DNA of 64,000 nucleotides, taken from assembly GCA_037179385.1 (NCBI GenBank), contig CM074189.1, positions 21,649,020 to 21,713,019 of the forward strand, given 5' to 3'. Shown here piece after piece: positions 52,446-64,000 of this stretch. The DNA comes from Holothuria scabra. Lineage: Eukaryota; Echinodermata; Holothuroidea; Aspidochirotida; Holothuriidae. The first letter of the stretch is position 1. Every line of letters begins with the position of its first letter. The notes under the pieces were generated by a model that saw only the letters and a program-made list of their open reading frames with translations, was not told where the DNA came from and made no database searches. The position numbers and the translations under genes are program-made.

Positions 52446-55400
52446 CTAAAAGACAAAATAGAAATTACCAATAAGGTAAGAGAAAAAGGTATGTTTTTAC
52501 ATCGGTTTCAAATTAAATGCTAATTAAATCCGATGCAAATTATTTAAAGGAGCTTGGAGAAAGAGCCAAACACTTTGATTACAAAACTGACTCATTTTAG
52601 AAATGTTACCAGATGCAGTTTGGCCATATTGATTTTAATTGTTTATTTAGTTAAGAATCCACACCCCTTTATAAAACGTTCTGGTTTGCAGTTGTGGGTC
52701 AGGGGATAAACTTTCTTTATTCACTGTCAATGTGATACATCTACTAATAGTATGGTCGTTTTTTAAAGTCTTCCGGTAACATTTTTAAAAGTTTTGGCAT
52801 ATCTGGACGTGTGAATCAAACCTGAGTATCGGACGGGAAACCCGATGCATTAACAGCAGACAAGACGGGAGTTGATAATTTCAGTCTAAAAGGAAGGTTA
52901 GTTTCATCCTCGGTATATTTTTACATGAAATGACCTCGGATGTGATTAGCCATAACGGATATATTAACTTAATGCGAATGTTAAATCGAATTAATGTCTG
53001 CATTACTCCGGTTTAATGTCAGCATGAAATATGTTTTTTTTAATTAGCCAATCAGGAACAGATGCTGGCATGAAATTATTTTAAACTGACATTAAATCCA
53101 TTGAGTTCCAGCATGATATCGATTCAATGCCAGGATTAATTCGACTCAATGACAGCATTGATTCGATTAAATTTCAGCATTAATTTGATTCAATGTCAGC
53201 CTTAAATGATTAACGGAAGCATTAGTTGAATGTGATGGCTTTATGGAACGACTTAATGTTTAAACTTCAGCTAAGATTTGCTAATACAGAAACTAATGTA
53301 AGGCTGAAATTAAGTCGAACTAATGGCCACTTTAATTCGATTTCATGTAGGCATTAAATAAGAAATTACGATCACTATAGGCAGCCTTACATGAACGTTT
53401 AGTAATAAGCGCTGATAGAAGGATGTTTTGACTTATTCTAAACAACAAGCTAATGTGCACTGTCTTACAAGAAATTTCTTGATTGGCTGTTGCCATTGTA
53501 TTGTATCGATTATATTCTTGGTAAGGGATTAGGTTAGGAATTAGCGCTATCCTTAGCTAGTTATGAAATGTCATCTTAAACACCGGGCTTCGCCCAAAAC
53601 AGCGGGTCACTTCGCAACAGTCTTTTATTACAACGAGTTCCTTACATTATCTCATGGAAATGTTTGGTTCACCATTGCAGGGACATACTTAGGAAGAAGA
53701 CCATAGAAAATGGTTCGCATAATACTATCATTTACTCTATTTTTTTGGAGAAAGAAACTTAGGCACAAGAACACTAACACATATTACAAGTTACAAGGTT
53801 TTTGTTACATTAAAAGATGGGTTTAAGGTCGCAACAGGATTTGACTTATTCCAAGCATTTGGTTAAATTTGCATTGAAATTCGACTTGTGGTCCTCACGA
53901 AATGAACACGTAAATTTCACATTTTCAACAAAAAATGAATTTGAAGCAAACACGTATGAAATCATATCCTCATATTAATGCACAGTCACTTGTTTTTCTT
54001 TAAATTTGAGAGTCTATTTTCTCCTCAACAATCTCATATTATGTAAATCTGCTTTGCATAAGTAGCATGAGAACTTTACAGACTTTGCATTCCCCACAGG
54101 GAGGTCCTATTCCTATTCCTATTAACTTCCAGGTCAATTCAAAAGTCTGATAAAACAAAGGGAAACAAAGCATTCCTTGTCAATTTGAGGAAGAGATAAG
54201 CGCTCTGTTGCTCTCAAACTTGCTTTGGAACGAAAACCTACAGACTTCATTTACTGACATCTTGTGAAATACAGGTCCGATTTGATTGTTTCAACACACT
54301 GTAAAGATTTGTTACCTCTTTTTCATATGAAAATAAAACTTCAGCTTAAACTTGTGTTTCTCCTTACATTCTCACTTTTCCATAAGTGTTAATTGCAGCG
54401 TGAGGTGTCGTTCATAAAATATGCTCTGCTCCTGCAACATCAAAGGTGAAAACGGTATGTTAACAACATTGCGTTCAGTTCTAAAACAGTTTTAAAAAAT
54501 CTTAAAATATTAATGATAACATAATATAATAATATAATATTAATTAATCCACCACGATGGTGTTTTTGCTCACTCCAACAAAATCCTGGTTAAATTTCAA
54601 ATAATGTAAATCCTTGTTACCCTTATACAAACTCTGTTAAAGTAACTATGATTTGAGGCAGTATAAAGAGGAAACCTAGCCAGAATTGTGCTGTAGTAAA
54701 TAGAACACCTTTCCTGGTCTAATGTAACCCCAGTGCTAGGTTCTATAAAAGGGGATGTAATTGAGACAAGGAACCGACCCACTCAAATATTTTTTTGTTT
54801 AAACATATTCTTACACTGAGGCAATACGTGGGATCATACAGCATTAAAAAAGACAACAACCAAATACTGTTATGGGAGGGTATGAACTTGATTTTCCTAC
54901 AATAATTGAGAAGGATAAAAATGGTCTGAGGGCCGCGAAGTTGGTGGTTAAGTGTTGTCCTTCAGTGGACCAAATTGCTCCTTCGGGAGGCAGTTTCAAG
55001 TTTGGTTTCGCCGAACGGCCCTTTGCCAGGGGGTCGGGAGGACTTAACGAAAAGTAGGAAGTAAAAGTTAATCAATCGAGGATCGTGAGGTTGGTCAGGT
55101 GTTGTCCTTCAGTGGACCTATAGCTTCTTCAGGAAGCAGTTAATACTTTGGTTTCGCCGAAACCCAATGAGGAGGACTTTAGAAAAAGTAAAAAAATGTC
55201 GTAATCTTTTGGCATAGATAATGAGTAGTATCTGTTCTTTTTATCCAGTCAGTCCAGAATGGAGCCATACATGACAGACCAATGAAGTAAATGGTATGAG
55301 GGCTGTCAGGTTGTTCAAGTCTTGTTCCACTGTGGGCGTATAGCTTCTTCAGGAAGCAGTGTATGTTTTTTTTGTCACTGAACGGCTCTTTGCCAGCTAT

Positions 55401-58400
55401 TCGGGAGGACTTTTGAAAAAGCAGTAAAAGAATTGTCAAAAAATTACGGCTGAATGTGTACTTTTATTTCATACAAAAACGACAAACGTTATCAGAGATT
55501 TTAAGGACCCCCTTATTTTCGTTGATGCCAATTGGGAAGTTATTTATTAACCACTGCAAAACAGTCTCTTAATTTTGAATACTGAAATATGTTTCACTCG
55601 TACCTTTCTCAGATCTTTCAGTTTCATTCGCAGGTAACCTGCAAGACAAATATAAAAATCAAAAGAAGAAGTTAAACTTGAGTAATATTCAGGTAGTTGA
55701 ATTGGACTCTTAGCCAGACGTGCGATACAAGTGTTGACACCTAGTATAGCAATAATCTTGAACAAGTTAAAAAAAAAAAAAAAACTGATTAGTTACATTG
55801 ACATAGCGATTTCCTCTGCCTCATGGTCTTTGGGACGTAACACGAGGTTGGAATGGTTTGAACCTGGGAAAAGAAGAGCATTACGTTAGCTTTGAAAGGT
55901 TACTTCACAAACGCAAATATGTAACGTTAGTGTGATAGTACTTCTATCCTTGTGAAATAGGTCCCCGTAGACCAAAAATACTATCGTATGTAACCCCATA
56001 TACGCAAATGCATATGAAAGTTATTTTCGCTAAATTTTTTTTTTCTGCAGCCTAACTATTTTCAAAAGCAGTAACCGGTGAACAACGACAAAATGTTAAA
56101 GGGGACAAGAGGAAACTTGTACTACAGAAATGTAAGTCATATTAAAGGTGATTAACCATTTGTTAAAAGAAAACAAACCGATATCAAAATGACAAAGTTT
56201 TTGATTTTAGTAAAAAGGTGAAAAGTAAAAAAAACCTATACGCAGGAGATAGCTTTAGCGCTCATGCTTACATTGGTTTTTATTCGATAATGAGACAAAT
56301 TGATGCAGTCAATAATATTTACAATTTGAAAAATCGCTGCAGGATCAATTTATGATTAAAGAACAAGAAATTTTTCCCCCCTAATATTCTTGTCACAGAA
56401 AAAAACATTTTTCTTACTTTTCTTCATGGCTTTCTTTGTAAGTTTTTGCCGTTGTAGATACCAAAATAATGTTCCTGTCATGCATGGAACGGCAACGATG
56501 ATAATAGTCAGAACTCCAAGTCTCTTAATTTGACTATCATGTTCTTTTGCTACAAGGGAATCACCAAAGAAGACTTTATTAGGCATGTCATACTATTTAA
56601 TTATACTACGTTACTTATTAAAATCCTTCATTTCTCCAAAAAAAAAAACTTGGTAAAAGTACTATTATGAGTAAGAGCGTGATATATGGAAAACTTGATG
56701 AAGAATATTTTACAGGTAGAGTCGTGTCTTTGGTGAAAACATGTAGCTAACTCTGAGATAAGCATTCGATCAAGGAAAGCATCGTATTGATTTGTGAATG
56801 CCTTTTGCAAAGAACTAATTAAAACGCAACTGATCAAAATGTAATGCGTTTTCCATTTTTAGCTGAATTATGTATTATGAATTTTGTATAATACAGTCGG
56901 AAATTTGAACAACAAATGGAACATGTGATGATGTCGAAGCGTTTCTGCAAAAAATGGTAAAACGCATATCTTTTATAAACTAATTATTGTGGTTTTTGTT
57001 GTGAAGAGAAAATATGTTTTATTTATGTATGTAGTAGAATAAAGGGAAATACTCGGTCTTTTGGGTGTTAAATTTTACAAGTGGCAGCAGTACAAACCTT
57101 CATCATTAGGAGCCACAAAGTTACAGGTTGATTTCCCCGTTCCAATAATGTTGGAGGCAAAGCAAGTTATGTTTGCATTTTTAATAGGATCAATTCGAAG
57201 ACTTTTGTCAGTTGCCTTTAACTCTCCGTTGACTAGTATGTTGTAGTGATTTACGGGTGGATTAGCATCGCAATTACATATGACCAGCTCTTCTATTCTC
57301 TGAATTGCACAAATAGGTACATCTGTCGCCAAACATAACAGAAATGAAACATTGAACAAAAAACTTGTATTGAAAAAAAAAACATCAACTCATTTGTAAG
57401 GGATGACTAATTGATCAGCACCTTAAAAACGTGACATCTAAACATATTTCTAAAATAACGTACACATAACATTTAAATTTACCCATGCTGTCACATGAGG
57501 TATTAAGAACTGTCCCGTTGTTCTGCATGCAACTTCTGTTTCAGAGTGGGAAGAAACGTTGTGGACGAAGACTGTCTCTGTGGTAGTATAAGCTTCATCT
57601 TGTTTGTATGTTACATTGACAGGTTGTATCCATTTTCCGTCTCCTATTTTAAACTCTAGATTCACTACGGGCTTAGCCTTTATAGCCTTGCACTGAATGA
57701 GGGTAACATCCCCAAATGTCACGGGGGTTGCTCCATGGCTGGTATTTGTAACTGTTTCATTATTCACATGCATGAACAGTTTTGGTGTAGCTGGAAAAAT
57801 TGGAAAGTGCAAATGTTATACTCTCATGTTGTCAACGACATGCAATGTTGGAATTTTAAATGAATAACTATATTAATTTTAATCTGTTTTCGCAGTAAGA
57901 ATTCACTAAAGTTCTTCCAGTCCATCTATTTGATTCCTTTATCCGAGCCATTGGGGCATTTTAAAACAAAGCGCTCCATACCTTTATGTTATTTCTCATC
58001 TAAATATTGCATATAAGGAAGGAATCCAATGAACTATTCTTTTTTCAATGTCACAAATCGGTGAGAAAAATATTGGCACATGATTTTCGAGAACAATAAA
58101 AATTGGGTGAACTTCTGAAATAAAACAAATGTGGGTGGTAATATTTTCTTTTTAAACCTGCCCTTTAAAGGTAGTCATCGGGGAAAGAGAAGACGTTTTC
58201 CTAAGGCGCAATAAGTCAAGGAAGTACATAATACATGTATTTTAAGCCGTGCTATTCTATCATAGTAGGAGCAATTACAGAACTCTTTTAAACCGAACTG
58301 GATAATATAAACACACAGTGATCAGTAATAATCATCATTACATACTTTACCTTCAATCCGGACACCAAAAGTTTCGCTCATGCCTCCTTCCGTACACGTA

Positions 58401-59237
58401 TAATATCCTTCATCAGAAACATTGGCATTGTAAATATAAAGACTATTGTCATTTGAAACGTTGCTAACATCAAAGTTTCTAAATTTGTCTTCAGTAGTAT
58501 TTCTAGTTTTTCCAATGAAAATTGTTGTATTTTGTTCCTCATCCAACCATATAGTTAAACTGTTGTTTCTGTCCGATGTTGTACATTGTAGGGTAATATT
58601 TGTTCCTTCTGAATAAATTTGATTTTTTGATTGTATGCAAAACACTGGTGAAGCTGAAGGTTAAATATAGAAAAGCATATAGTGAAGTAAAGATACAGAT
58701 GAGTATGTCAATTCACGTGTTTAACACAGATATACGTGTTAAACAGGTGCATTGCCTTACTCACCTGCGTGCGCAGACGCGTAGCCAAGGGGCGGGGAAG
58801 GTTGAGACGTTTAAACCGGCGTATAATCTAAGTTTGAAGAAACTTGATGGCAACAACTGGGGCACAAATTTTGCACCATTTTGTTTATGGAAAGCCCTCA
58901 AGCAGATTTTTTGCTTCCTTGAGGGGGACTCAGGATCACTCTTGAAAAGTCCTTCCATGTCAAGATCTAGCTGGCTACGCGTCTGTAGGTGAACTTTTTA
59001 ATATTTAATGCGAATTTAAAATGTATCTATCATTTCTGAGCATTTTAGTTTTGAATCTTTTCCTCAGTTATAGTTATATAAAACACTGGCGTAGGAATAT
59101 GTAAGCACTGGCGAAACCACAATTTTGATTAGGGGTACATCGATGAAAACTCGATGATGATAAAATGCGAAATTCTTACCTGTAACAAAGTAACACAACA
59201 AGAATGTGGTAAGCGTCAAGCGTAAGGAAATTAGAAT
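52350..59237 (-). CDS. Three-Ig transmembrane receptor (7-exon model, initiator exon missing)
   Basis: Seven minus-strand exons join in one frame to 391 codons plus TAG (1176 bases). By residue: hydrophobic leader 1-19; Ig1 20-120 (LQC ... IWLDEEQ ... DEGYYTC); Ig2 121-229 (IQC ... GKWIQP ... VAC); Ig3 230-304 (ICNCDANPPVNHY ... ITCFASNIIGTGKS); transmembrane helix LGVLTIIIVAVPCMTGTLFW; cytoplasmic tail rich in Lys and then QYPTTYVQHERDLVQ. Many N-glycosylation sequons lie in Ig1 and Ig2. This is a type I surface protein of the Ig superfamily, probably for adhesion or recognition; no named family is recognised. Leader and Ig borders are all phase 1. No kinase or ITIM-like motif is seen. The initiating Met must be in an exon upstream of 59237. 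Confidence 0.75.
52965..53365. repeat. Minisatellite related to 51330-51545
   Basis: TTAATGTCAGCATGAAAT, GATTCAATGTCAGCCTTAA and similar imperfect units in the intron before the candidate terminal exon of the IgSF gene. More diverged than the first array. Confidence 0.7.
53990..54365 (+). repeat. Dispersed repeat, copy at 59556-59940
   Basis: Shared blocks in order: CAGTCACTTGTTTTTCTTTA, TTGCATAAGTAGCATGAGAA, GGGAGGTCCTATTCCTATT, AAACAAAGCATTCCTTG, ACACTGTAAAGATTTG. A shorter inverted copy lies at about 11120-11200. Confidence 0.75.
54921..55430 (+). mobile_element. Three tandem U2-SINE copies
   Basis: Units 54921-55056, 55082-55190 and 55207-55428 follow each other on the plus strand. The first two start in the body (AAATGGTCTGAGGGC; AGGTTGGTCAGGTGTTG). 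The third has the U2-derived head ATCTTTTGGCATAGATAATG then AGTAGTATCTGTTCTT. Each ends in a variant of GGTTTCGCCGAACGGCC ... GGAGGACTT, the first two well conserved, the third degraded. Confidence 0.8.
55604..55638 (-). CDS. IgSF gene: juxtamembrane mini-exon
   Basis: 35 bases: S, then YLRMKLKDLRK. Acceptor CTTGCAG, donor AAAG/GTACGA; phase 1 in, phase 0 out. Basic juxtamembrane sequence. Confidence 0.6.
56418..56549 (-). CDS. IgSF gene: transmembrane exon
   Basis: 132 bases, 44 residues. AKEHDSQIKRLGVL, a hydrophobic helix ending in FWYL, then QRQKLTKKAMKK, a basic stop-transfer segment. Acceptor CCTTGTAG, donor AAAA/GTAAGA, phase 1 to 1. Confidence 0.82.
57098..57322 (-). CDS. IgSF gene: Ig3 exon
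   Basis: 225 bases, 75 residues. ELVICNCDANPPVNHYNILV, SLRIDPIKNANITCFASN, GTGKSTCNF: a short I-set-like domain (CxAxNxxGxGxS variant). Phase 1 to 1. Confidence 0.82.
57464..57790 (-). CDS. IgSF gene: Ig2 exon
   Basis: 327 bases, 109 residues. GDVTLIQCKAIKAKPVVN, FKIGDGKWIQPVNVTY, HSETEVACRTTGQF, ending AWVNLNVM. The donor T/GTACGT keeps phase 1. Divergent C2-type Ig. Confidence 0.8.
58351..58653 (-). CDS. IgSF gene: Ig1 exon
   Basis: 303 bases, 101 residues, phase 1 to 1. SEGTNITLQCTTSD, LTIWLDEEQNTT, NVSDEGYYTCTEGG: the two Cys, Trp and DxGxYxC of a V/I-type Ig domain. Several NxS/T sequons. Confidence 0.88.
58762..58989. mobile_element. TIR element in intron 1 of the IgSF gene
   Basis: The ends CAGACGCGTAGCCA (58774) and TGGCTACGCGTCTG (to 58985) are perfect inverted repeats, with CACCT/AGGTG a little further out. 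About 210-230 bp, GC-richer than the surroundings, no coding capacity. No clear target duplication. Confidence 0.65.
59180..59237 (-). CDS. IgSF gene: leader exon
   Basis: 58 bases encoding ILISLRLTLTTFLLCYFVT, ending ACAG/GTAAGA in phase 1. The acceptor TTGTTGTAG precedes it and puts a stop directly upstream, so an earlier exon must supply ATG. An exon-like donor (AAAAG/GTGAGG near 59327) has no in-frame ATG and a TGA, so it is not the answer. Confidence 0.55.
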
Positions 59238-59555
59238 CTACAACACAAACAAAGAGAATATTATTCTTGTTAGTATGTAACCCTAATGAACAATAAATTT
59301 CGTAGTTACCTGCATTTTTCCTCACCTTTTGACTTCACAATGAGTTGACAAAATAACGGCGAGGAACAACTTCGGCGAGGAAGAAGGGTTTAAAGTCACA
59401 CTAAATTTTGATATGATAGAGAGGTAGTTATTGTTAGCATTTTGATGAACTTTGCTTTGAAATCAGATACGTTGTTCTCAAGATGTGAGCAGGTAAAGTT
59501 GCCACATTTTTAACAAATGGTGAACTTGAATCAAGCACACATAACATCATATCTT

Positions 59556-59940
59556 CACATCAGTGGGTCAGTCCTTTGTTTTTCTTTACACTTAACAAAT
59601 TATTTTCTCCTAAACAGTCTCACATTATGATAATGTGGTTGCATAAGTGACAGGAGAATTTCACAAAATATTCATTCCCAACAGGAAGGTCCTATCCCTA
59701 TTAACTTCAAGGTCAACACAACAGTCTGAAAAGGGAAGCAAAGCATTCCTTGCCAATATGAGAAAGTGATAAAACCTCTGCTGTCCTCTAACTCATTTTT
59801 GAACACAAATCAAGCCACTTCATTCTCTGATATCTCAAGAAATACATGTCCGATTGGAATGAAACTTTCACATACTGTGTAGATTTGGTTCATCTTTCAC
59901 ATATGAAGATTAAGGTTTTGCCTATATTTCCCCTATAAGG
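59556..59940 (+). repeat. Dispersed repeat, copy of 53990-54365
   Basis: Same block order as its partner. It lies upstream of the IgSF leader exon. Confidence 0.7.
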
Positions 59941-62900
59941 GAACTGCCCTGAATTTTTTGTCTTTCCAGCATTTGAAATTATATGGAGAATGTAGTGGAG
60001 AAACAAAATTGAATTTCTTAGACCCCCCAAAAATGTTTTTTGTTTGAAAGCATTAGGGATTTCTGAAGAATCTGCCTTTCCTTATCAAGTGGCAAAAGCT
60101 GATTTTTTTTCTTTTGCTGAAGTAAACATGTCTAAGTTCATTCATGGTAAGTTGACTTAAAAAGCTAACCGTTCTCCATTTTTTTTTATCCAGTTCAGGA
60201 CCACATTAAGTGCTGGGGTTAGGGTAAGTTGCGGTATGAAAAGGTATAGAGGACTGAAATTCTAATTATATGTCGAGGCGCTTTTTAATAACGAAATAAT
60301 CTATCCAACACATATTGCTGCTTTAAGAATTGATTTCCGATTGTGAAGAGTATTGATATGTCTTCCTAATATTATACCACCCATACGCCCATACGGCCCA
60401 CAATGTTACTATTTCAGACCCACCCAAGTCATTGAGGTATTTTTCATACTACATCAACGGTGGGGTCCAAAATATCGAGTGGGTGATGTTTTGATTTTGC
60501 TGGAACAAAGAATACTGAGGACTATCAACAACCGAAAACTATATTTAGTTAAAATCTGAGTGTCACTCAACTAGTCATTTCCAGTCAAAATAAGGGATTA
60601 GCAAGGATTTTTCCTGGGTTGAATTGATGACTGATCGCTGCCCTGACAGAGGGGCCTCGGAGAGTGGCTAAAAGAGACTAATCGTTGACGGAGGGCGAGC
60701 TAGATCCAAGTGATGCGAGAATTGATACTGGGACAACTATCACTGCCCCATCTCTCTTTTCTCTTCTTCCTTCCCTTTTTTCTTTTTTATTCTTCCTTTT
60801 TTCCCTACAAATTACCAACGCCCAATGACATACGATTAAGTCCTAAATATTTTAGTTTCAATCGTGCCAAGACGAGTCCACCCGTTACATTCTCGGACAG
60901 CGTTACATTCTCGGACTGAAGTAAACAAAACTGACCGCAGGATGGCTTCGAATTACAAAAGCAGTCACAGAAGAAATAGGCTGTTTGCCTGTAACCTACT
61001 TCATGCGGAAATGCTCTCCAACGAATACAATGAATGTTTGTGTGCGTGCGTAAACAAAGAGTTACGTCATAGGTCCGTCTCTCCTCAACTTGGGGAGTAA
61101 AGGGAATATCCAGTTTCCGCTCTTAGCCCCCGCAGATGAGGTGAGTCATCACTCTTAAGGGCAACCGTGCGTAAAAATAACGGTTCAACATCGATTGTGT
61201 CTTCGACTTGTCATGGCGGCTATGTCCCAAAACTTCAATTGGATAAAGTTTGTCATTTATCACTGAAACCATTTAATGCAGGTTTCTATTTCGTTTTGCC
61301 TATCATCTCGTTATCCTCACTCTCGGTCATGTGAAATTATAAGTCTCGAGACATTCCAGTTATAACCTAACCTCATCGCTCTGACCATAACCCTTATGTG
61401 AGACATGATATCAAGCATGAAAAAGATTTCTCGAGACATGAATGTGACGATCTAATTGGAAAGAGGCCAGCTCGACTTAAACCAATTGGTTTAAACAAAG
61501 CTTTAAAAGTCTCTGCAACTAACTAATTAATGAACAATTCCAAAGGAACTGTACTAAATTACATCGTCTGGCCTATTTTGGATATGAGATCATTCACATT
61601 GACAATGTAGAACATGTTTCTACACACTTGGCACATTTTGTCCTACATCAGTGTTTAAAAACCATCCGCCATCTAGAACGGCGTCAAATATTTTATTCAT
61701 TCTATGAAAGGAAGTTATCCGTTACAACCATTACAATGAAACTGATGACACTTAATTCAAGCTATAGCATTTACAATTAATGTGTTGTCAGTGACATTGA
61801 CACACAATTATGTAAAATGTGACTAACTAAGAATCTTTACTGTTGCGTAGTTGGAAAGCAGGTAATGTATATATCTTTCAAATCTATGACCAAATTGTTT
61901 CTTTGAACCGTTTCAACCACTTCAATTGTGTATGCATCCGCTACACAATTATGGTGAAATTGGGTTACCGGATACCAGGTCGTTGAACTTGTATCGTTAC
62001 ATCATTACAACGTCATATCGTAGGAACTGAGCACACAAACACACAGAAAGAAACGGCTTTTACTTACAATCTTACGCTTCTCCGCGCAAATATCACGTAG
62101 CTCAGGGCCGTTTTCAGAAACTGATCTAATATGACAATTTTACAATTATTTTATGACTACGCTATATTGATTATTGGGAGTACTTACCATTGTTCATTTA
62201 TCCGTGCTTGTAAACCTTTATGACGGACTTCTTCCTCTGTATGCTTATGAAGAAACTGTTGGAAATGACACTGAGACAATCGGTACGTAAGCTTAATTAT
62301 CAAATGAAACATATTGTGTAAACACTGTTGGTTTTGAAGGTGTAAAGTACAAAGGTAGGTGCGTAAACACATATTTTCATATGAAAGAATATGCCATTCA
62401 AAATAAGAATATCTAAAGATGTGTGACTCACTCATAAGAACTTAAAGCCTTTTTGAACTAATATTAAAATATACACTTTTATATGTTCAACGGAAAACCA
62501 AATGGAAGGCACGACATTCACTGTACCTCAAATTTACAGGTATGCTTTATATCTGATTGCAGGTCCAGTTCAGCATTTTGTATGATAAAGTTGATGACTT
62601 CACCTGCTTGTTACCAGACGGAGATATTTTTCATGGAAATCACTCTGCAAAAAAATTTTCGTGTAGTTCAACGACAATTCACCTGCTTAAACAAAGGAGA
62701 GTATATCACTACTTTAGGCGTAGTTCGAAATAAAGCACTGAATAGGAAATAAGTTAACCAATATAATGTAAGTTGGCCTGCCATGGCCCACTGGCTGGTC
62801 TTTGTGGCAATTAGTACATGCATCTCATATCTATTGACAGCAATGCCTTACACTTTTCCTTTTCCTTTAGTAAAGACTGCAAAAAAGATTTTCAATTTTT

Positions 62901-63373
62901 CTTTATTTGGTGCACGAAGTCAGTGCTTTATGGAAAACATGCAAATATTTAGCACACAATGGGAAGTTTTAATGTGGGGAAGTGTGTCGAATGCTTGGAA
63001 TTTTTGCCTAAGTGATCTGATTATGTACAACCGTCTTCATTCGATCTGTGTCTACTAATCACCATTCGCACATTGAGGATAGTCCAACACCAAGTTGGGG
63101 CTTGTCTAATGTTTACATAAACTGCATAAGGACATTGTGAAAGAACTGGGATCTCAATAAAAAAAATGTCGGATAAAAGCATAAACGATTAGTAAAAAGT
63201 TATTGCCTCCACCTGATTTAGTCCAAATGGATGGGGACGGAGTACTGTGTCATTCACGATTAAATTTATAGATACTCAGGCAAAGTTCAAACACGATTTT
63301 AAGTATGAACAATCTATAAGGAAAATGAAATAAATATTACTCATGCTCTTAAGATAACTACAATTGGGTCATT
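59941..63373. other. Intergenic; one SINE fragment, nothing else firm
   Basis: A tRNA-type SINE fragment in plus orientation is at about 61465-61530 (GCCAGCTCGACTTAAACCAA, then TTGG). The IgSF initiator exon may lie here but cannot be chosen from sequence alone. Pyrimidine-rich stretch at 60745-60810. Confidence 0.4.
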
Positions 63374-63401
63374 GTACTGTCCATGACGTCATGGACAGTA
63401 C
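63374..63401. repeat. 28-bp perfect palindrome with TGACGTCA core
   Basis: GTACTGTCCATGAC followed directly by its exact reverse complement, centred on a CRE-type TGACGTCA. No spacer and no mismatch. Confidence 0.9.
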
Positions 63402-64000
63402 CTCAGGCACGCTTCTCATTTTCGAAGGACAGTTCTTTCGTTCACTGTTTCTTGGTTCTCAGTGAGTCATTTGCTCTACAATCGAACTCATTACGTAGAG
63501 TGAGTCATGTAGACGGGAACGAGACTTCATGGTCACTTTTGGTTATAATATGGCCTAAATGAGCGGTTTTATTTTGGCATTTATGTATTTTATTGTTTTG
63601 CAAAAGAATACTTGAGTAAGTCAAATTTGTTTACAGTATACTTGCTCATCACAGGACGGCCGCATTGTACCTGAAGTATATTGCGTACATGTACATTGTC
63701 GCTAAACGCTAACAAGCTAAAGAGCATTGTAGTATTGTGGCACACACACTGTACTGTCATCATAGGCGTAGGAGGCGGGGGGAGGGGGACTGCAGCCCCC
63801 ATCCAAACATTTCTGTGAAAATTCTGGCAGTATGTTGACAATTTTTCGGCCACCTACCTCAAGAAAAATAAATTGAAAAAATGTAGCTAAAGAAAATTAA
63901 AAGTTGCAAAAAGTATCCTACATAATTGAAACAAACTTCTTAAAGTTGTCGGACTCTATTCGCCATTAGGCCTACTAATCTAAAATCTTAAATCTCAGAG
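63402..64000. other. Intergenic; G-rich repeat spot at 63765-63800
   Basis: CATAGGCGTAGGAGGCGGGG with a following CTGCAGCCCCC resembles a short diverged repeat. No exon. Confidence 0.4.

Noticed and set aside
58600..58992. 130-codon plus-strand frame
   Set aside because: It crosses the antisense of the Ig1 exon and a TIR element; no family resemblance.
59327..59420. Initiator exon for the IgSF gene
   Set aside because: A good donor (AAAAG/GTGAGG) exists, but the joined frame has a TGA and no ATG.

Overview
This window looks like intron-rich, repeat-dense genomic DNA of a marine invertebrate deuterostome. An echinoderm, perhaps a sea cucumber, is my inference; the sequence does not prove it. 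The base composition is AT-rich. Coding sequence occurs only as short exons with GT/AG borders, mostly in phase 1. The DNA between them is packed with SINEs, foldback MITEs, decayed LINEs and microsatellites. I see no prokaryotic gene, rRNA gene, intact tRNA gene or CRISPR array.

Three protein-coding loci can be rebuilt by joining exons. (1) A plus-strand gene (9086-26891) has eleven exons that join without a frame break into about 672 codons: a signal peptide, a beta-propeller of YWTD/LDLR-B type, a Cys-rich EGF-like module, two Ig-like modules and three EGF-like modules. The last five match the order and signatures of the Tie (angiopoietin receptor) ectodomain. A propeller-EGF unit of LRP type in front of a Tie ectodomain is unusual, and no FN3, transmembrane or kinase exon follows inside the window. 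(2) A second, same-strand copy of the middle of that gene (about 33060-43620) keeps five exons but has a 1-bp deletion and an in-frame TGA, so it is a pseudogene. (3) A minus-strand gene (59237 down to 52350) has seven exons that join in frame to 391 codons: a hydrophobic leader, three Ig domains, a transmembrane helix and a short basic tail. Its initiator exon was not found.

The repeats hold the second group of discoveries. A SINE family has a head derived from the 5' end of U2 snRNA. One copy carries a perfect 14-bp target-site duplication. Another has its head inverted and a foldback MITE with a 9-bp duplication nested in it. A separate tRNA-headed SINE family ends in an (AACT)n tail. A TA-flanked MITE has a matching empty site in the duplicated pseudogene. 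A piggyBac-type MITE sits at TTAA. Two minus-strand LINE remnants have degraded reverse transcriptase.

Layout: 1-9 kb, repeats and intergenic DNA; 9-27 kb, the Tie-like gene; 27-33 kb, SINEs and a LINE remnant; 33-43.6 kb, the pseudogene copy; 44-52 kb, a MITE, a LINE remnant and other repeats; 52.3-59.2 kb, the Ig-domain gene; 59.3-64 kb, intergenic DNA.
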